The notes under the pieces are model-generated. The model had not been told where the DNA came from. It saw only the letters and a list, made by a program, of their open reading frames with translations, and did no database searches. A DNA stretch of 13,114 nt from contig JAAZJE010000137.1 of NCBI GenBank assembly GCA_012800515.1, forward strand, positions 1 to 13,114. The letters are read 5' to 3'. The stretch is from Clostridiaceae bacterium (lineage in GTDB: Bacteria; Bacillota; Clostridia; Saccharofermentanales; Fastidiosipilaceae). Shown here one piece after another: positions 1 through 6,698 of this stretch. The position numbers and the translations under genes were made by a program. Numbering within the stretch: the stretch's first letter is position 1; each line of letters starts with the position of its first letter.

Positions 1-97
1 AACTGATTTTCTGTTAGCTGTGATTTGATCCCAACCGGATTAGATGCTACCAGTTGTAATTTTGACCAAAAAACGACGATTTTAACGCTTTTATTGG

Positions 98-114
98 CCA
101 AATTTTTGGTTTTT
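98..114 (+). terminator. Weak AT-rich hairpin with T-run, possible end of an upstream gene
   Basis: CCAAA (98-102) can pair with TTTGG (105-109), followed at once by five T (110-114). A wider inverted repeat, ACCAAAAA (65-72) with TTTTTGGT (103-110), overlaps it. The stem is short and AT-rich, so it would be a weak terminator for a + strand gene lying left of the window, or part of the glpK control region. The rest of 1-160 is AT-rich, non-coding, and shows nothing else I recognise. Confidence 0.22.
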
Positions 115-160
115 ACGAAAACTCAAGTTTCTCTTGGGATTACCCCCTACCCGCAGAAAC

Positions 161-169
161 TGATATGAT
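161..169 (+). promoter_or_regulatory. Extended -10 promoter of glpK (TGA-TATGAT)
   Basis: TG at 161-162, one base, then TATGAT at 164-169, one mismatch from TATAAT. No convincing -35 box lies 16-18 bases upstream. Transcription would start near 176, giving a very short leader before the GGAGG at 181-185. Three other genes in the window carry the same kind of element, which strengthens this call. Confidence 0.5.
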
Positions 170-191
170 ATTATTTTCCCGGAGGAATGCC

Positions 192-1724
192 ATGCCGAAC
201 AATAACTGTATAAATGCCCAAGAGACACAATATATTCTCGCCCTCGACGCAGGAACTACCAGCAGTCGTTGCCTGATCTTCGATCATAACGGACAAATTC
301 GCGCCGTGGCCCAGCAGGAATTCCCGCAGCACAGTCCGCGTTCCGGCTGGGTCGAGCAGGATCCCCGTGATATCTGGCAATCTCAGTTGGCCGTCTGCCG
401 TCGCGCCCTTTCTCGCCTTGAGGCGGAGGTCAAAGTTCCAACCGGCGCTTTCGCCGCACTCGGCATAACCAATCAGCGAGAAACGACCATAATTTGGGAT
501 CGTCACACCGGCGAGCCAATCTACAACGCCATCGTCTGGCAATGCCGCCGCAGTGCCGACCATTGTCGCGAGCTACAGCAATCCGGTTACGCAGAAATGA
601 TTCGCGCCAAGACCGGACTCGTCATCGATCCTTATTTCAGCGCAAGTAAAATCACCTGGATGCTAGACAATGTCCCCGGTGCCCGGGAGCGCGCCGAACG
701 TGGAGATCTACTCTTCGGTACCGTTGATACCTGGCTGATTTGGCAGCTCACCGGCGGTCGTGTTCATGCCACGGATGTCAGCAACGCCTCGCGGACAATG
801 CTCTTTAATATTCACGATCTTTGTTGGGACGATGAATTACTCAAGATTTTCCGCGTCCCCCGCCCGCTCCTGCCCAACGTCCTGCCCAGTAGCGCTCTTT
901 ACGGCCACACCGATCCGGAAATCTTCGGTCATTCTATCCCAATTACCGGTGTTGCGGGCGACCAGCAGGGCGCCCTCTTCGGACAGGTCTGCTTCCGCCC
1001 CGGTCAAGCCAAAAACACCTACGGCACCGGCTGCTTCCTGCTCATGAACACCGGCACAACTCCTATCGTCAGCCGCCACGGCCTGCTGACCACCGTAGCC
1101 TGGCAGATCGGCGGAGAAACCGTCTATGCTCTGGAAGGTTCCGTTTTCACAGCCGGTGCGGTAATCCAGTGGCTACGTGACGAGCTCGAGATCCTTTCAA
1201 CCGCTGCCGAGAGTGAAGTTATTGCCAAGAGCGTCCCGGACACTAACGGCTGCTACTTGGTTCCAGCCTTCACCGGACTCGGCGCCCCGTATTGGGATCC
1301 TTATGCCCGCGGCGCCATCGTCGGTCTCAGCCGTAGGGTTGATCGCCGTCACATCATACGCGCCGCTCTCGAATCCATGGCCTATCAGACCTGTGATGTA
1401 CTCACCGCCATGCAGGAAGATGCCGGGCTCGAACTTTCCGCTCTCAAGGTCGACGGCGGTGCCGCCGCCAATAACTTTCTTCTGCAAATTCAGGCTGATC
1501 TAATCAACGTTCCGGTCATTCGCCCCGACAGCGTCGAATCTACCGCCCGCGGGGCAGCCTTCCTCGCCGGTCTCGCCGTTAACTTCTGGCCGGACGCGGA
1601 CGCTCTGACCGCCATGACCGTGAATCATACCGCTTTCATTCCAACCTGGGACAAGAGCCGCCGTACAAAACAGCTCCGCGGCTGGCACCGCGCCGTCGCC
1701 CGCAGCCGCGATTGGTTGATTTGA
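192..1724 (+). CDS. glpK: Glycerol kinase
   Basis: Cytoplasmic FGGY-family kinase, 510 residues (usual for GlpK), which phosphorylates glycerol with ATP to sn-glycerol 3-phosphate for catabolism and lipid synthesis. Visible landmarks are the N-terminal phosphate-binding DAGTTSSR (19-26), GITNQRET (91-98), the catalytic-base segment GVAGDQQGALFGQ with D257, KNTYGTG (274-280), GAPYWDPYARGAI (364-376) and the C-terminal DGGAAANN (421-428). The start at 192 is chosen because GGAGG (181-185) sits six bases before it; an in-frame ATG at 165 precedes that site and lies inside the promoter. By hand alignment, the HPr-phosphorylated His of many Bacillota enzymes (in a YHFYG-like loop before GVAGDQQ) appears replaced in DPEIFG (241-246), so PTS activation looks unlikely. 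It appears to be transcribed alone, as metA has its own promoter. Confidence 0.95.
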   Translation: MPNNNCINAQETQYILALDAGTTSSRCLIFDHNGQIRAVAQQEFPQHSPRSGWVEQDPRDIWQSQLAVCRRALSRLEAEVKVPTGAFAALGITNQRETTIIWDRHTGEPIYNAIVWQCRRSADHCRELQQSGYAEMIRAKTGLVIDPYFSASKITWMLDNVPGARERAERGDLLFGTVDTWLIWQLTGGRVHATDVSNASRTMLFNIHDLCWDDELLKIFRVPRPLLPNVLPSSALYGHTDPEIFGHSIPITGVAGDQQGALFGQVCFRPGQAKNTYGTGCFLLMNTGTTPIVSRHGLLTTVAWQIGGETVYALEGSVFTAGAVIQWLRDELEILSTAAESEVIAKSVPDTNGCYLVPAFTGLGAPYWDPYARGAIVGLSRRVDRRHIIRAALESMAYQTCDVLTAMQEDAGLELSALKVDGGAAANNFLLQIQADLINVPVIRPDSVESTARGAAFLAGLAVNFWPDADALTAMTVNHTAFIPTWDKSRRTKQLRGWHRAVARSRDWLI

Positions 1725-1731
1725 GCCCTCA

Positions 1732-1758
1732 GCGCAATCCGCCGCCTGCGCAATTTTT
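1732..1758 (+). terminator. Probable weak terminator after glpK
   Basis: GCGCA (1732-1736) pairs with TGCGC (1747-1751) around a ten-base GC-rich loop, followed by AA and five T (1754-1758). It lies just after the glpK stop and just before the metA promoter, which fits a terminator, but a five-pair stem is short. Confidence 0.4.
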
Positions 1759-1767
1759 CCACTCACG

Positions 1768-1776
1768 TGTTACAAT
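1768..1776 (+). promoter_or_regulatory. Extended -10 promoter of metA (TGT-TACAAT)
   Basis: TG (1768-1769), one base, TACAAT (1771-1776), then ACG. No good -35 match is present at 16-18 bases. The start point would be near 1783, so the metA leader is only about 20 bases, which leaves no room for a SAM riboswitch or T-box. The TACAATACG string recurs before the gene at 10630. Confidence 0.55.
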
Positions 1777-1805
1777 ACGAACTTACGTGAGGAGGGTGAA
1801 ACGCT

Positions 1806-2723
1806 TTGCCTATAAATATACCGACAGATCTGCCGGCGCGCGAAACACTGCTGAAGGAAAACGTCTTCGTCATGACGACGGAGCGCGCCATGAGCCAGGA
1901 CATACGTCCGTTGCGCATCCTTATGCTCAATCTCATGCCGACCAAAATCGTCACGGAGACCCAATTCCTGCGCCTGTTGGGTAATTCAATGATTCAAGTC
2001 GACCTCGACCTGCTCACCACGGCCTCGTACCGCGCCAAGAATACGCCCGATAGCCATCTGATCAATTTCTATTACACCTTCGATGAAATTTTCGACCGCC
2101 GCTATGACGGTCTGATCATCACCGGCGCGCCGGTGGAGCTCCTGGCCTTTGAAGAAGTCACCTATTGGGACGAGCTTTGCCGCATCATGGACTGGGCACG
2201 TGAAAATGTATTCTCCACCATGTTCGTCTGCTGGGGCGCCCAGGCCGGTCTCTACCATCATTACGGAATTGAGAAGCACCGCCTGCCGGAGAAAATGTTC
2301 GGCGTCTTTCCTCACGACAAGAACACCGACCAGCCGATCCACCTGCTGCGCGGGCTCGACGATGTCTTTTACGTTCCCCATTCGCGCCATACGACGATTC
2401 TGCTCGAGGACATCGAGCGCCATCCGGAAATCACGCTCCTCTCCTCCTCGCCGCGCTCCGGCGTCTTTGCCATGATGGCGCAAAACGGCCGGGAGATTTA
2501 TCTCACCGGCCACGTTGAATATGATCGTAATACTTTGAAGCTCGAATACGAGCGCGATCTCGCCCGTGGCCTGCCGATCGCCATCCCGGAGAATTATTTC
2601 CCCAACGACGATCCGACCGCCCGACCCATGATGCGTTGGCGTAGCACCGCGCACCTGATCTTCGCCAACTGGCTCAACTACTATCTCTATCAGGAGACGC
2701 CGTACGACCTGAATCAGCTCTAG
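1806..2723 (+). CDS. metA: Homoserine O-acetyltransferase (MetA family)
   Basis: Acylates the hydroxyl of L-homoserine, the committed step to methionine. 305 residues, full length for the MetA fold (glutamine-amidotransferase-like). Visible residues are K47 in MPTK, the nucleophile C142 in FVCWGAQAG, and the H236/E238 pair in GHVEYD. Residue 111 is Glu (GAPVE, 107-111). In this family Glu at 111 goes with acetyl-CoA use and Gly (as in E. coli) with succinyl-CoA, so I predict an acetyltransferase despite the frequent 'succinyltransferase' label; this fits the convergent metY, which uses O-acetylhomoserine. The start is TTG at 1806, supported by GGAGGG at 1791-1796, nine bases upstream; there is no ATG near that site. 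The gene ends in TAG at 2721-2723, and a similar ten-base block follows (TAGCTGTCTC, then TAGCCGTCAG). Confidence 0.94.
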   Translation: MPINIPTDLPARETLLKENVFVMTTERAMSQDIRPLRILMLNLMPTKIVTETQFLRLLGNSMIQVDLDLLTTASYRAKNTPDSHLINFYYTFDEIFDRRYDGLIITGAPVELLAFEEVTYWDELCRIMDWARENVFSTMFVCWGAQAGLYHHYGIEKHRLPEKMFGVFPHDKNTDQPIHLLRGLDDVFYVPHSRHTTILLEDIERHPEITLLSSSPRSGVFAMMAQNGREIYLTGHVEYDRNTLKLEYERDLARGLPIAIPENYFPNDDPTARPMMRWRSTAHLIFANWLNYYLYQETPYDLNQL

Positions 2724-2739
2724 CTGTCTCTAGCCGTCA

Positions 2740-2790
2740 GCCCCGGGAACTGCTCAGACCTAGGGTCCGCTCAGACCTCGGATCCGCTCA
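2740..2790 (-). repeat. 17-bp tandem repeat starting at the metY stop codon
   Basis: Read on the - strand from the metY stop (2790 downwards), the sequence is TGAGCGGATCCGAGGTC, then TGAGCGGACCCTAGGTC (two mismatches), then a decayed third copy TGAGCAGTTCCCGGGGC. Each unit begins with TGA, the first being the real stop codon. The unit length is not a multiple of three. It fills most of the short space between the convergent metA and metY genes. There is no T-run, so it is not an ordinary terminator. Confidence 0.75.
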
Positions 2791-4074
2791 GCCCTGAGCC
2801 GCCGCCAGTGCCTGATCCAAATCCCGCCAAATATCTTCCCAATTTTCGATTCCGACCGAGAGGCGAATCAGATCCGGGCGTACTCCGGCCTCAATCAGTT
2901 GCTCGTCGCTAAGCTGTCTGTGCGTGCTCGAAGCCGGGTGCAGCACACAGGTGCGTGCATCCGCCACATGCGTGGCAATCATCGCCAGACGCAACGCGGC
3001 CATAAAGCGCATCGCCGCCGCGCGGCCGCCCTTGACGCCGAAAGAAATCACGCCGCAGGAGCCCTTGGGCAGATACTTCTGCTGCAGGACGTGATCCTGA
3101 TTCCCGGGCAGATCCGGATAAGTGATCCAGGAGATCCGCTCATCCTCGGCCAAGCGACGGGCAATATTATTGGCATTGCTCACGTGACGTTCCATCCGCA
3201 GGTGCAGAGTCTCCAGACCGAGATTAACCAGAAAAGCGTTCATCTGCGCCGGGGTCGCCCCGATATCGCGCATCAGCGTGGCAACCATCTTAACATTGTA
3301 GGCCGCCGCGCCGAAAGCTTCGCAAAAGACCAGCCCGTGGTAACTCTCATCGGGAGTGGTCAGACCGGGATAGCGGTCCGGATATTTCGTCCAATCGAAC
3401 TTGCCGCCGTCGACGACGCAACCGCCGACCGTTGCCCCGTGCCCGTCCATATACTTTGTGGTCGAGTGCACGATAATATCCGCGCCCCATTCGAGCGGGC
3501 GGCAGTTAATCGGCGTGGCAAAGGTGTTGTCAACAATCAGCGGCACACCGTGACGGTGGGCGAAATCGGCAAAACGTTCGATGTCGAAGATGCGCAGAGC
3601 CGGATTCGCGATCGTCTCGCCGAAAACCGCCTTGGTACGCTCATCGACAACCGCGTCCAACTCTTCATCGCTCGCGTCCGGGTCGACAAACCTCACCTCG
3701 ATCCCCATCTTCGGCAGGGTCACGGCGAAGAGATTGTAGGTCCCCCCGTAAATCGACGACAGGCTGATGATATTGTCGCCGGCCGAAGCAATATTGAGAA
3801 CCGAAAACAGCGAAGCGGCCTGACCGCTGGAGGTCATGACCCCGCCTACCCCTCCTTCCAGAGCGGCGATTTTGGCGGCCACGGCATCGCTGGTCGGATT
3901 CGCCAGGCGCGTGTAAAAGTAGCCGGGCTCGGCCAGATCGAAAAGAGCGGCCATCTCCTCGGATGTATCGAACTTAAACGTCGTGGACTGGATAATCGGC
4001 AACTGGCGCGGCTCGCCGTTGCCCGGTCTCCAGCCGGTATGGAGACACTTGGTCTCAATCTTATAGTCACTCAT
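2788..4074 (-). CDS. metY: O-acetylhomoserine sulfhydrylase (aminocarboxypropyltransferase)
   Basis: PLP enzyme of the Cys/Met metabolism family that converts O-acetylhomoserine plus sulfide to homocysteine (cytoplasmic). 428 residues, the usual MetY length and longer than MetB/MetC (about 380-400). Visible are the phosphate-binding YTRLANPT (54-61), TSSGQAA (81-87), the PLP-contacting VDNTFATP (181-188), the Schiff-base lysine K207 in VHSTTKYMDGHG, and the C-terminal RLSVGIE (404-410). MetY enzymes share the long insert around GGKFDWTKYP seen at 223-232. It is the last gene of the probable gdhA operon, 43 bases after the oxidoreductase. Its ribosome site is weak (AGAAG nine bases before the ATG), and a stronger AGAGG lies too far upstream, next to a nine-codon frame that overlaps the metY start. 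With metA (predicted acetyltransferase) it makes a two-step direct sulfhydrylation route. Confidence 0.94.
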   Translation of the reverse strand: MSDYKIETKCLHTGWRPGNGEPRQLPIIQSTTFKFDTSEEMAALFDLAEPGYFYTRLANPTSDAVAAKIAALEGGVGGVMTSSGQAASLFSVLNIASAGDNIISLSSIYGGTYNLFAVTLPKMGIEVRFVDPDASDEELDAVVDERTKAVFGETIANPALRIFDIERFADFAHRHGVPLIVDNTFATPINCRPLEWGADIIVHSTTKYMDGHGATVGGCVVDGGKFDWTKYPDRYPGLTTPDESYHGLVFCEAFGAAAYNVKMVATLMRDIGATPAQMNAFLVNLGLETLHLRMERHVSNANNIARRLAEDERISWITYPDLPGNQDHVLQQKYLPKGSCGVISFGVKGGRAAAMRFMAALRLAMIATHVADARTCVLHPASSTHRQLSDEQLIEAGVRPDLIRLSVGIENWEDIWRDLDQALAAAQG

Positions 4075-4097
4075 AGTTTTAATCTTCTAAGGTTCAT
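4071..4097 (-). other. Possible eight-residue leader frame overlapping the metY start
   Basis: On the - strand an ATG at 4097-4095 opens MNLRRLKL and stops with a TGA whose last bases form an ATGA overlap with the metY start codon. AGAGG lies immediately upstream, but with a gap of about one base, shorter than usual. This could be a translational-coupling leader or chance; it has no methionine or cysteine codon run. Confidence 0.18.
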
Positions 4098-4117
4098 TCC
4101 TCTAATTTTTTACGGGC

Positions 4118-5191
4118 TCAGTCGTCCAGGCGCGAGAGCGGGTTCTGACGATGACATTCCTCAATCACCCTGATCTGCTGCAGCACTTGCTCGTTCGGAA
4201 CCGTCAGAGGCGCATCTTCGAGAATATGTGCCTGAATATTCCGGTAGAAACGACCGACCGCCACAGTGAAGGGGCTGGCCGCATCGCCCGTCCAGGACTC
4301 CTCCTGCCAGGGCAGTGTCTCGGAACAGTAGATCGGCAATCCGTCCGGCGACGACAATGTCTCGCGACTCAGCTTTTGCGGTTTAGTCTCGTCGAGCGCG
4401 AAATAACGCCAGTTGATCTGGTTCAGGGTACCCTTGAGTCCGCCGCGCGTACCCTGAATCTTATATGTGTAATCGCTGTAGGCATCACAGCTGGAAATGT
4501 TCACCTCGACCAAAGGGCGATCCGGAGCGGTCAGAATGACTTTTACATAGTCCTCGGCATCGCCGAAGGTATTGGCGCGATCCATCTTACAGAATACGGT
4601 CGGCATTTCATCCGTCGGTACATCAATGAAGCGCAGAGCCTGATCCATGGGATGAGGGCCGGTATTGTACAGATTGCCGCCGCCGAACGACTGCAGCGTC
4701 TGCCAGTCCCAGCGACGAGCGAAGCCGCTGAAGCTGATATTCACTTCCACGATTCGTCCGAGGACACCGCTGTCAACGATCGATTTAACTTTCTCGTAAT
4801 AAGTGGCGAAACGCGAATTCTGGAAAACCGCCAGCTTGACGCCTTTTTCCTTCGCCAGAGCCATCGCCTTCTCGAAGTCGGTCGCCTTGATCGCCGCTGG
4901 CTTTTCGGTAACCACGTTGAATCCGCGCTCCAAAAACTCCAGCGTCACCGGCATGTGCATATAACTGTAGGTGGCGTTAACAATCAGGTCGATGTCGTCG
5001 CGGTTGAACAGTTCCCGGTAATCGCTGTAAACGTCACAACCAAAGTCCGCTTTGGAACGCTCGGTGCGCACCGTCAGCGGATCTACTACCGCCACGACCT
5101 CCGCCGTCTCCTGCGGGAGTCGAAAATATTCGGCGTGAATATTCCTGCCGCTACGACCTTGGCCGATAATGGCTACTCTCAACTTTCTCAT
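4118..5191 (-). CDS. Gfo/Idh/MocA-family NAD(P)-dependent oxidoreductase
   Basis: 357 residues, usual for this family of sugar and cyclitol dehydrogenases. The N-terminal Rossmann domain (about 1-120) has the dinucleotide loop AIIGQGRSGR (7-16), with an acidic residue after strand two in VVDPLT (D37). The second domain carries the family lysine in TEKPAA (K97) and the C-terminal catalytic motif NTGPHPMDQ with H180 and D183. The start at 5191 (ATG) is preferred over an in-frame TTG at 5197, because AGAGG (5203-5199) is seven bases from the ATG and only one base from the TTG. It sits 47 bases after gdhA and 43 before metY, with no terminator on either side, so the three are probably co-transcribed. 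The substrate cannot be read from the sequence; the link to glutamate and homocysteine synthesis is unexplained. It is a distant relative of the second oxidoreductase at 6699-7790, not a recent copy. Confidence 0.88.
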   Translation of the reverse strand: MRKLRVAIIGQGRSGRNIHAEYFRLPQETAEVVAVVDPLTVRTERSKADFGCDVYSDYRELFNRDDIDLIVNATYSYMHMPVTLEFLERGFNVVTEKPAAIKATDFEKAMALAKEKGVKLAVFQNSRFATYYEKVKSIVDSGVLGRIVEVNISFSGFARRWDWQTLQSFGGGNLYNTGPHPMDQALRFIDVPTDEMPTVFCKMDRANTFGDAEDYVKVILTAPDRPLVEVNISSCDAYSDYTYKIQGTRGGLKGTLNQINWRYFALDETKPQKLSRETLSSPDGLPIYCSETLPWQEESWTGDAASPFTVAVGRFYRNIQAHILEDAPLTVPNEQVLQQIRVIEECHRQNPLSRLDD

Positions 5192-5225
5192 AATCAATCC
5201 TCTTTCCCTACTCTATCAACGGAAG

Positions 5226-5237
5226 ATATGCGCATAT
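5226..5237. repeat. 12-bp perfect palindrome after gdhA
   Basis: ATATGCGCATAT is a perfect palindrome, placed one base beyond the gdhA stop codon in the 47-base gap before the oxidoreductase. It has no loop, so it is a poor hairpin and more like a protein-binding site, or chance. Confidence 0.35.
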
Positions 5238-5238
5238 G

Positions 5239-6510
5239 TTAACGATACATGCCGCGTAACTTATTGGCCGCCACGAGTCGCTTCAACGCAACCATCATTG
5301 CCGCCGTACGCATATCCGTCGAATATTCCCGCGCCAGATCCCAGGTGGCGGCGAAAGCACTGTCCATCATGCCCATGAGACGATCACGAACTTCGGTCTC
5401 GCTCCAGCTCAGCCTTTGCAGGTTCTGCACCCATTCAAAATACGAAACAATGACCCCACCGGCATTGCAAAGGATATCCGGCATTACCACTATATCACGT
5501 TTCAGCAGAGCCTCGGTACCGTCATAGGTCGTCGGTCCGTTCGCGGCCTCGACAACGAATTTCGCCTGAACATTCTGCGCTTCGGGCGCATCGATCTGAT
5601 TTTCCATCGCCGCCGGGATAATAACGTCCACATCAGCAAAGAGCGGATCTTTCGCGCCGATCCGGATAACACCGTCGGCGGGGTAATCCGCGAGTAGGCG
5701 CGGCCTGCCTCCTCCGGAATGGATATGCTCAATAATTTCCGGAATATTCAGACCGGAAGAGCAGTACAGCCCACAGGATATATCGCTGACCGCGACAACG
5801 ACCGCACCCTCGGCATGCAGATATTGCGCCGCCGTGGCGCCGACATTGCCCATTCCCTGCACCGCAACCCGTGTGCCCCGCAGTTCACGACCGTATTTTT
5901 CCAAAACATTCCGCGTCAAACGGAAGACCCCGAAGCCGGTCGCCTGCACGCGTCCGAGCGAACCGCCCAACTCGATCGGTTTTCCGGTCACGATTTCCGG
6001 ACAGTACTGACCCGTAAAACGCGAATACTCATCGACAATCCAACCCATGACCTGGGAATTGGTGTTCATGTCCGGCGCCATAATATCCTTTTGCGGTCCT
6101 ATAATCGGAATCACTCGCTCGGTATAGATGCGGGTCAGACGTTCCAGTTCCGAGCGCGACAGACGGCGGGGATCGATCCGCACTCCGCCCTTGGCACCGC
6201 CGTACGGTAGATTCGAAAGAGCGCATTTATACGTCATCAACGCGGCGAGTGTATTGACTTCATCGCTGGTCGCCCCCTCAAAATAGCGCACACCGCCCTT
6301 GAACGGTCCCAGCACCGAACTGTGTTGCGTCCTGTAACCGCTGATAATCTCAACATGTCCATCGTCAAAAGTCAGAGGGAAAGCAACTTTCAGTTCCCGC
6401 TCCGGCTCCAAAAGAAAATCATATTCCGTCTTCGGCAGCCCCAATAAATGTGCCGCTTTTTCCAGCATGCGCAGCAAATCGCTATAAGCACTGTTGTTCT
6501 GTTCGCTCAT
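5239..6510 (-). CDS. gdhA: Glutamate dehydrogenase, hexameric type, probably NAD-dependent
   Basis: Interconverts glutamate and 2-oxoglutarate plus ammonia (cytoplasm). 423 residues, the length of the RocG/GudB type. The substrate domain shows GYRTQHSSVLGPFKGGVR (58-75), the catalytic LPYGGAKGGV with K107, and PAPD-like APDMNTNSQVMGW (145-157). The nucleotide domain has VQGMGNVG (217-224) and an acidic residue after strand two (VSDISCG, D243), which in this family favours NAD over NADP. EAANGPTT (321-328) and SYFEWVQN (356-363) are also typical. The start at 6510 is set by AGGAGG about six bases upstream; the frame extends to a GTG at 6540, which would bypass that site. It is the first gene of a probable operon with the oxidoreductase and metY, and could supply glutamate for the two aminotransferases upstream. 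Confidence 0.95.
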   Translation of the reverse strand: MSEQNNSAYSDLLRMLEKAAHLLGLPKTEYDFLLEPERELKVAFPLTFDDGHVEIISGYRTQHSSVLGPFKGGVRYFEGATSDEVNTLAALMTYKCALSNLPYGGAKGGVRIDPRRLSRSELERLTRIYTERVIPIIGPQKDIMAPDMNTNSQVMGWIVDEYSRFTGQYCPEIVTGKPIELGGSLGRVQATGFGVFRLTRNVLEKYGRELRGTRVAVQGMGNVGATAAQYLHAEGAVVVAVSDISCGLYCSSGLNIPEIIEHIHSGGGRPRLLADYPADGVIRIGAKDPLFADVDVIIPAAMENQIDAPEAQNVQAKFVVEAANGPTTYDGTEALLKRDIVVMPDILCNAGGVIVSYFEWVQNLQRLSWSETEVRDRLMGMMDSAFAATWDLAREYSTDMRTAAMMVALKRLVAANKLRGMYR

Positions 6511-6576
6511 GCCAACCTCCTCTTTAATCCGAGAATTCACAAATTCCCGATACCTCTCATTCTAAATTTTCGCAGT

Positions 6577-6585
6577 ATTATAACA
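6577..6585 (-). promoter_or_regulatory. Extended -10 promoter of the gdhA operon (TGT-TATAAT)
   Basis: On the - strand TG (6585-6584), one base, then a perfect TATAAT (6582-6577). The upstream region has only weak -35 candidates (for example GTTTAC at 16 bases). The transcript would start near 6570, leaving a leader of about 60 bases before gdhA, in which I see no riboswitch-like fold. Confidence 0.65.
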
Positions 6586-6613
6586 CAATGTCGTCGTTGT
6601 AAACGCTCATCCG

Positions 6614-6640
6614 TAAAAAAACTGCCTCTCGAGAGGCAGT
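6614..6640 (-). terminator. Strong intrinsic terminator after the oxidoreductase at 6699-7790
   Basis: ACTGCCTCTCGAGAGGCAGT (6621-6640) is a perfect 20-base palindrome. On the - strand it is followed by a run of seven T (6621-6615). It ends the aminotransferase/oxidoreductase cluster and insulates it from the gdhA promoter just downstream. Confidence 0.88.
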
Positions 6641-6698
6641 CTCATTCCCAAGCTGTCGTTCCTACCGCATTGTCTCTACGGAGGATTTATTGGTAATC

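Noticed and set aside
165..191. Upstream ATG at 165 as the glpK start
   Set aside because: It lies within the predicted -10 box and before the GGAGG site that serves the ATG at 192.
1725..1805. SAM riboswitch or T-box before metA
   Set aside because: The leader from the predicted start to the TTG is about 20 bases, too short for either, and the rest of the gap holds the glpK terminator.
1986..2654. - strand open frame of 222 codons antisense to metA
   Set aside because: MetA is complete with its active-site residues; the antisense frame has no supporting feature.
2786..2799. GCTCAG-CC-CTGAGC hairpin as a terminator between metA and metY
   Set aside because: It has no T-run on either strand, and most of it lies inside the metY coding end. 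The 2-base loop also makes it a poor hairpin.
2899..4173. Long + strand open frame of 424 codons antisense to metY
   Set aside because: The - strand frame is a full-length MetY with all motifs. The antisense product has a low-complexity, Arg/Gly/His-rich composition typical of a shadow frame and no motif.
4151..5242. + strand open frame of 363 codons antisense to the first oxidoreductase
   Set aside because: It mirrors the codon bias of the real gene, has no recognisable domain and no good ribosome site.
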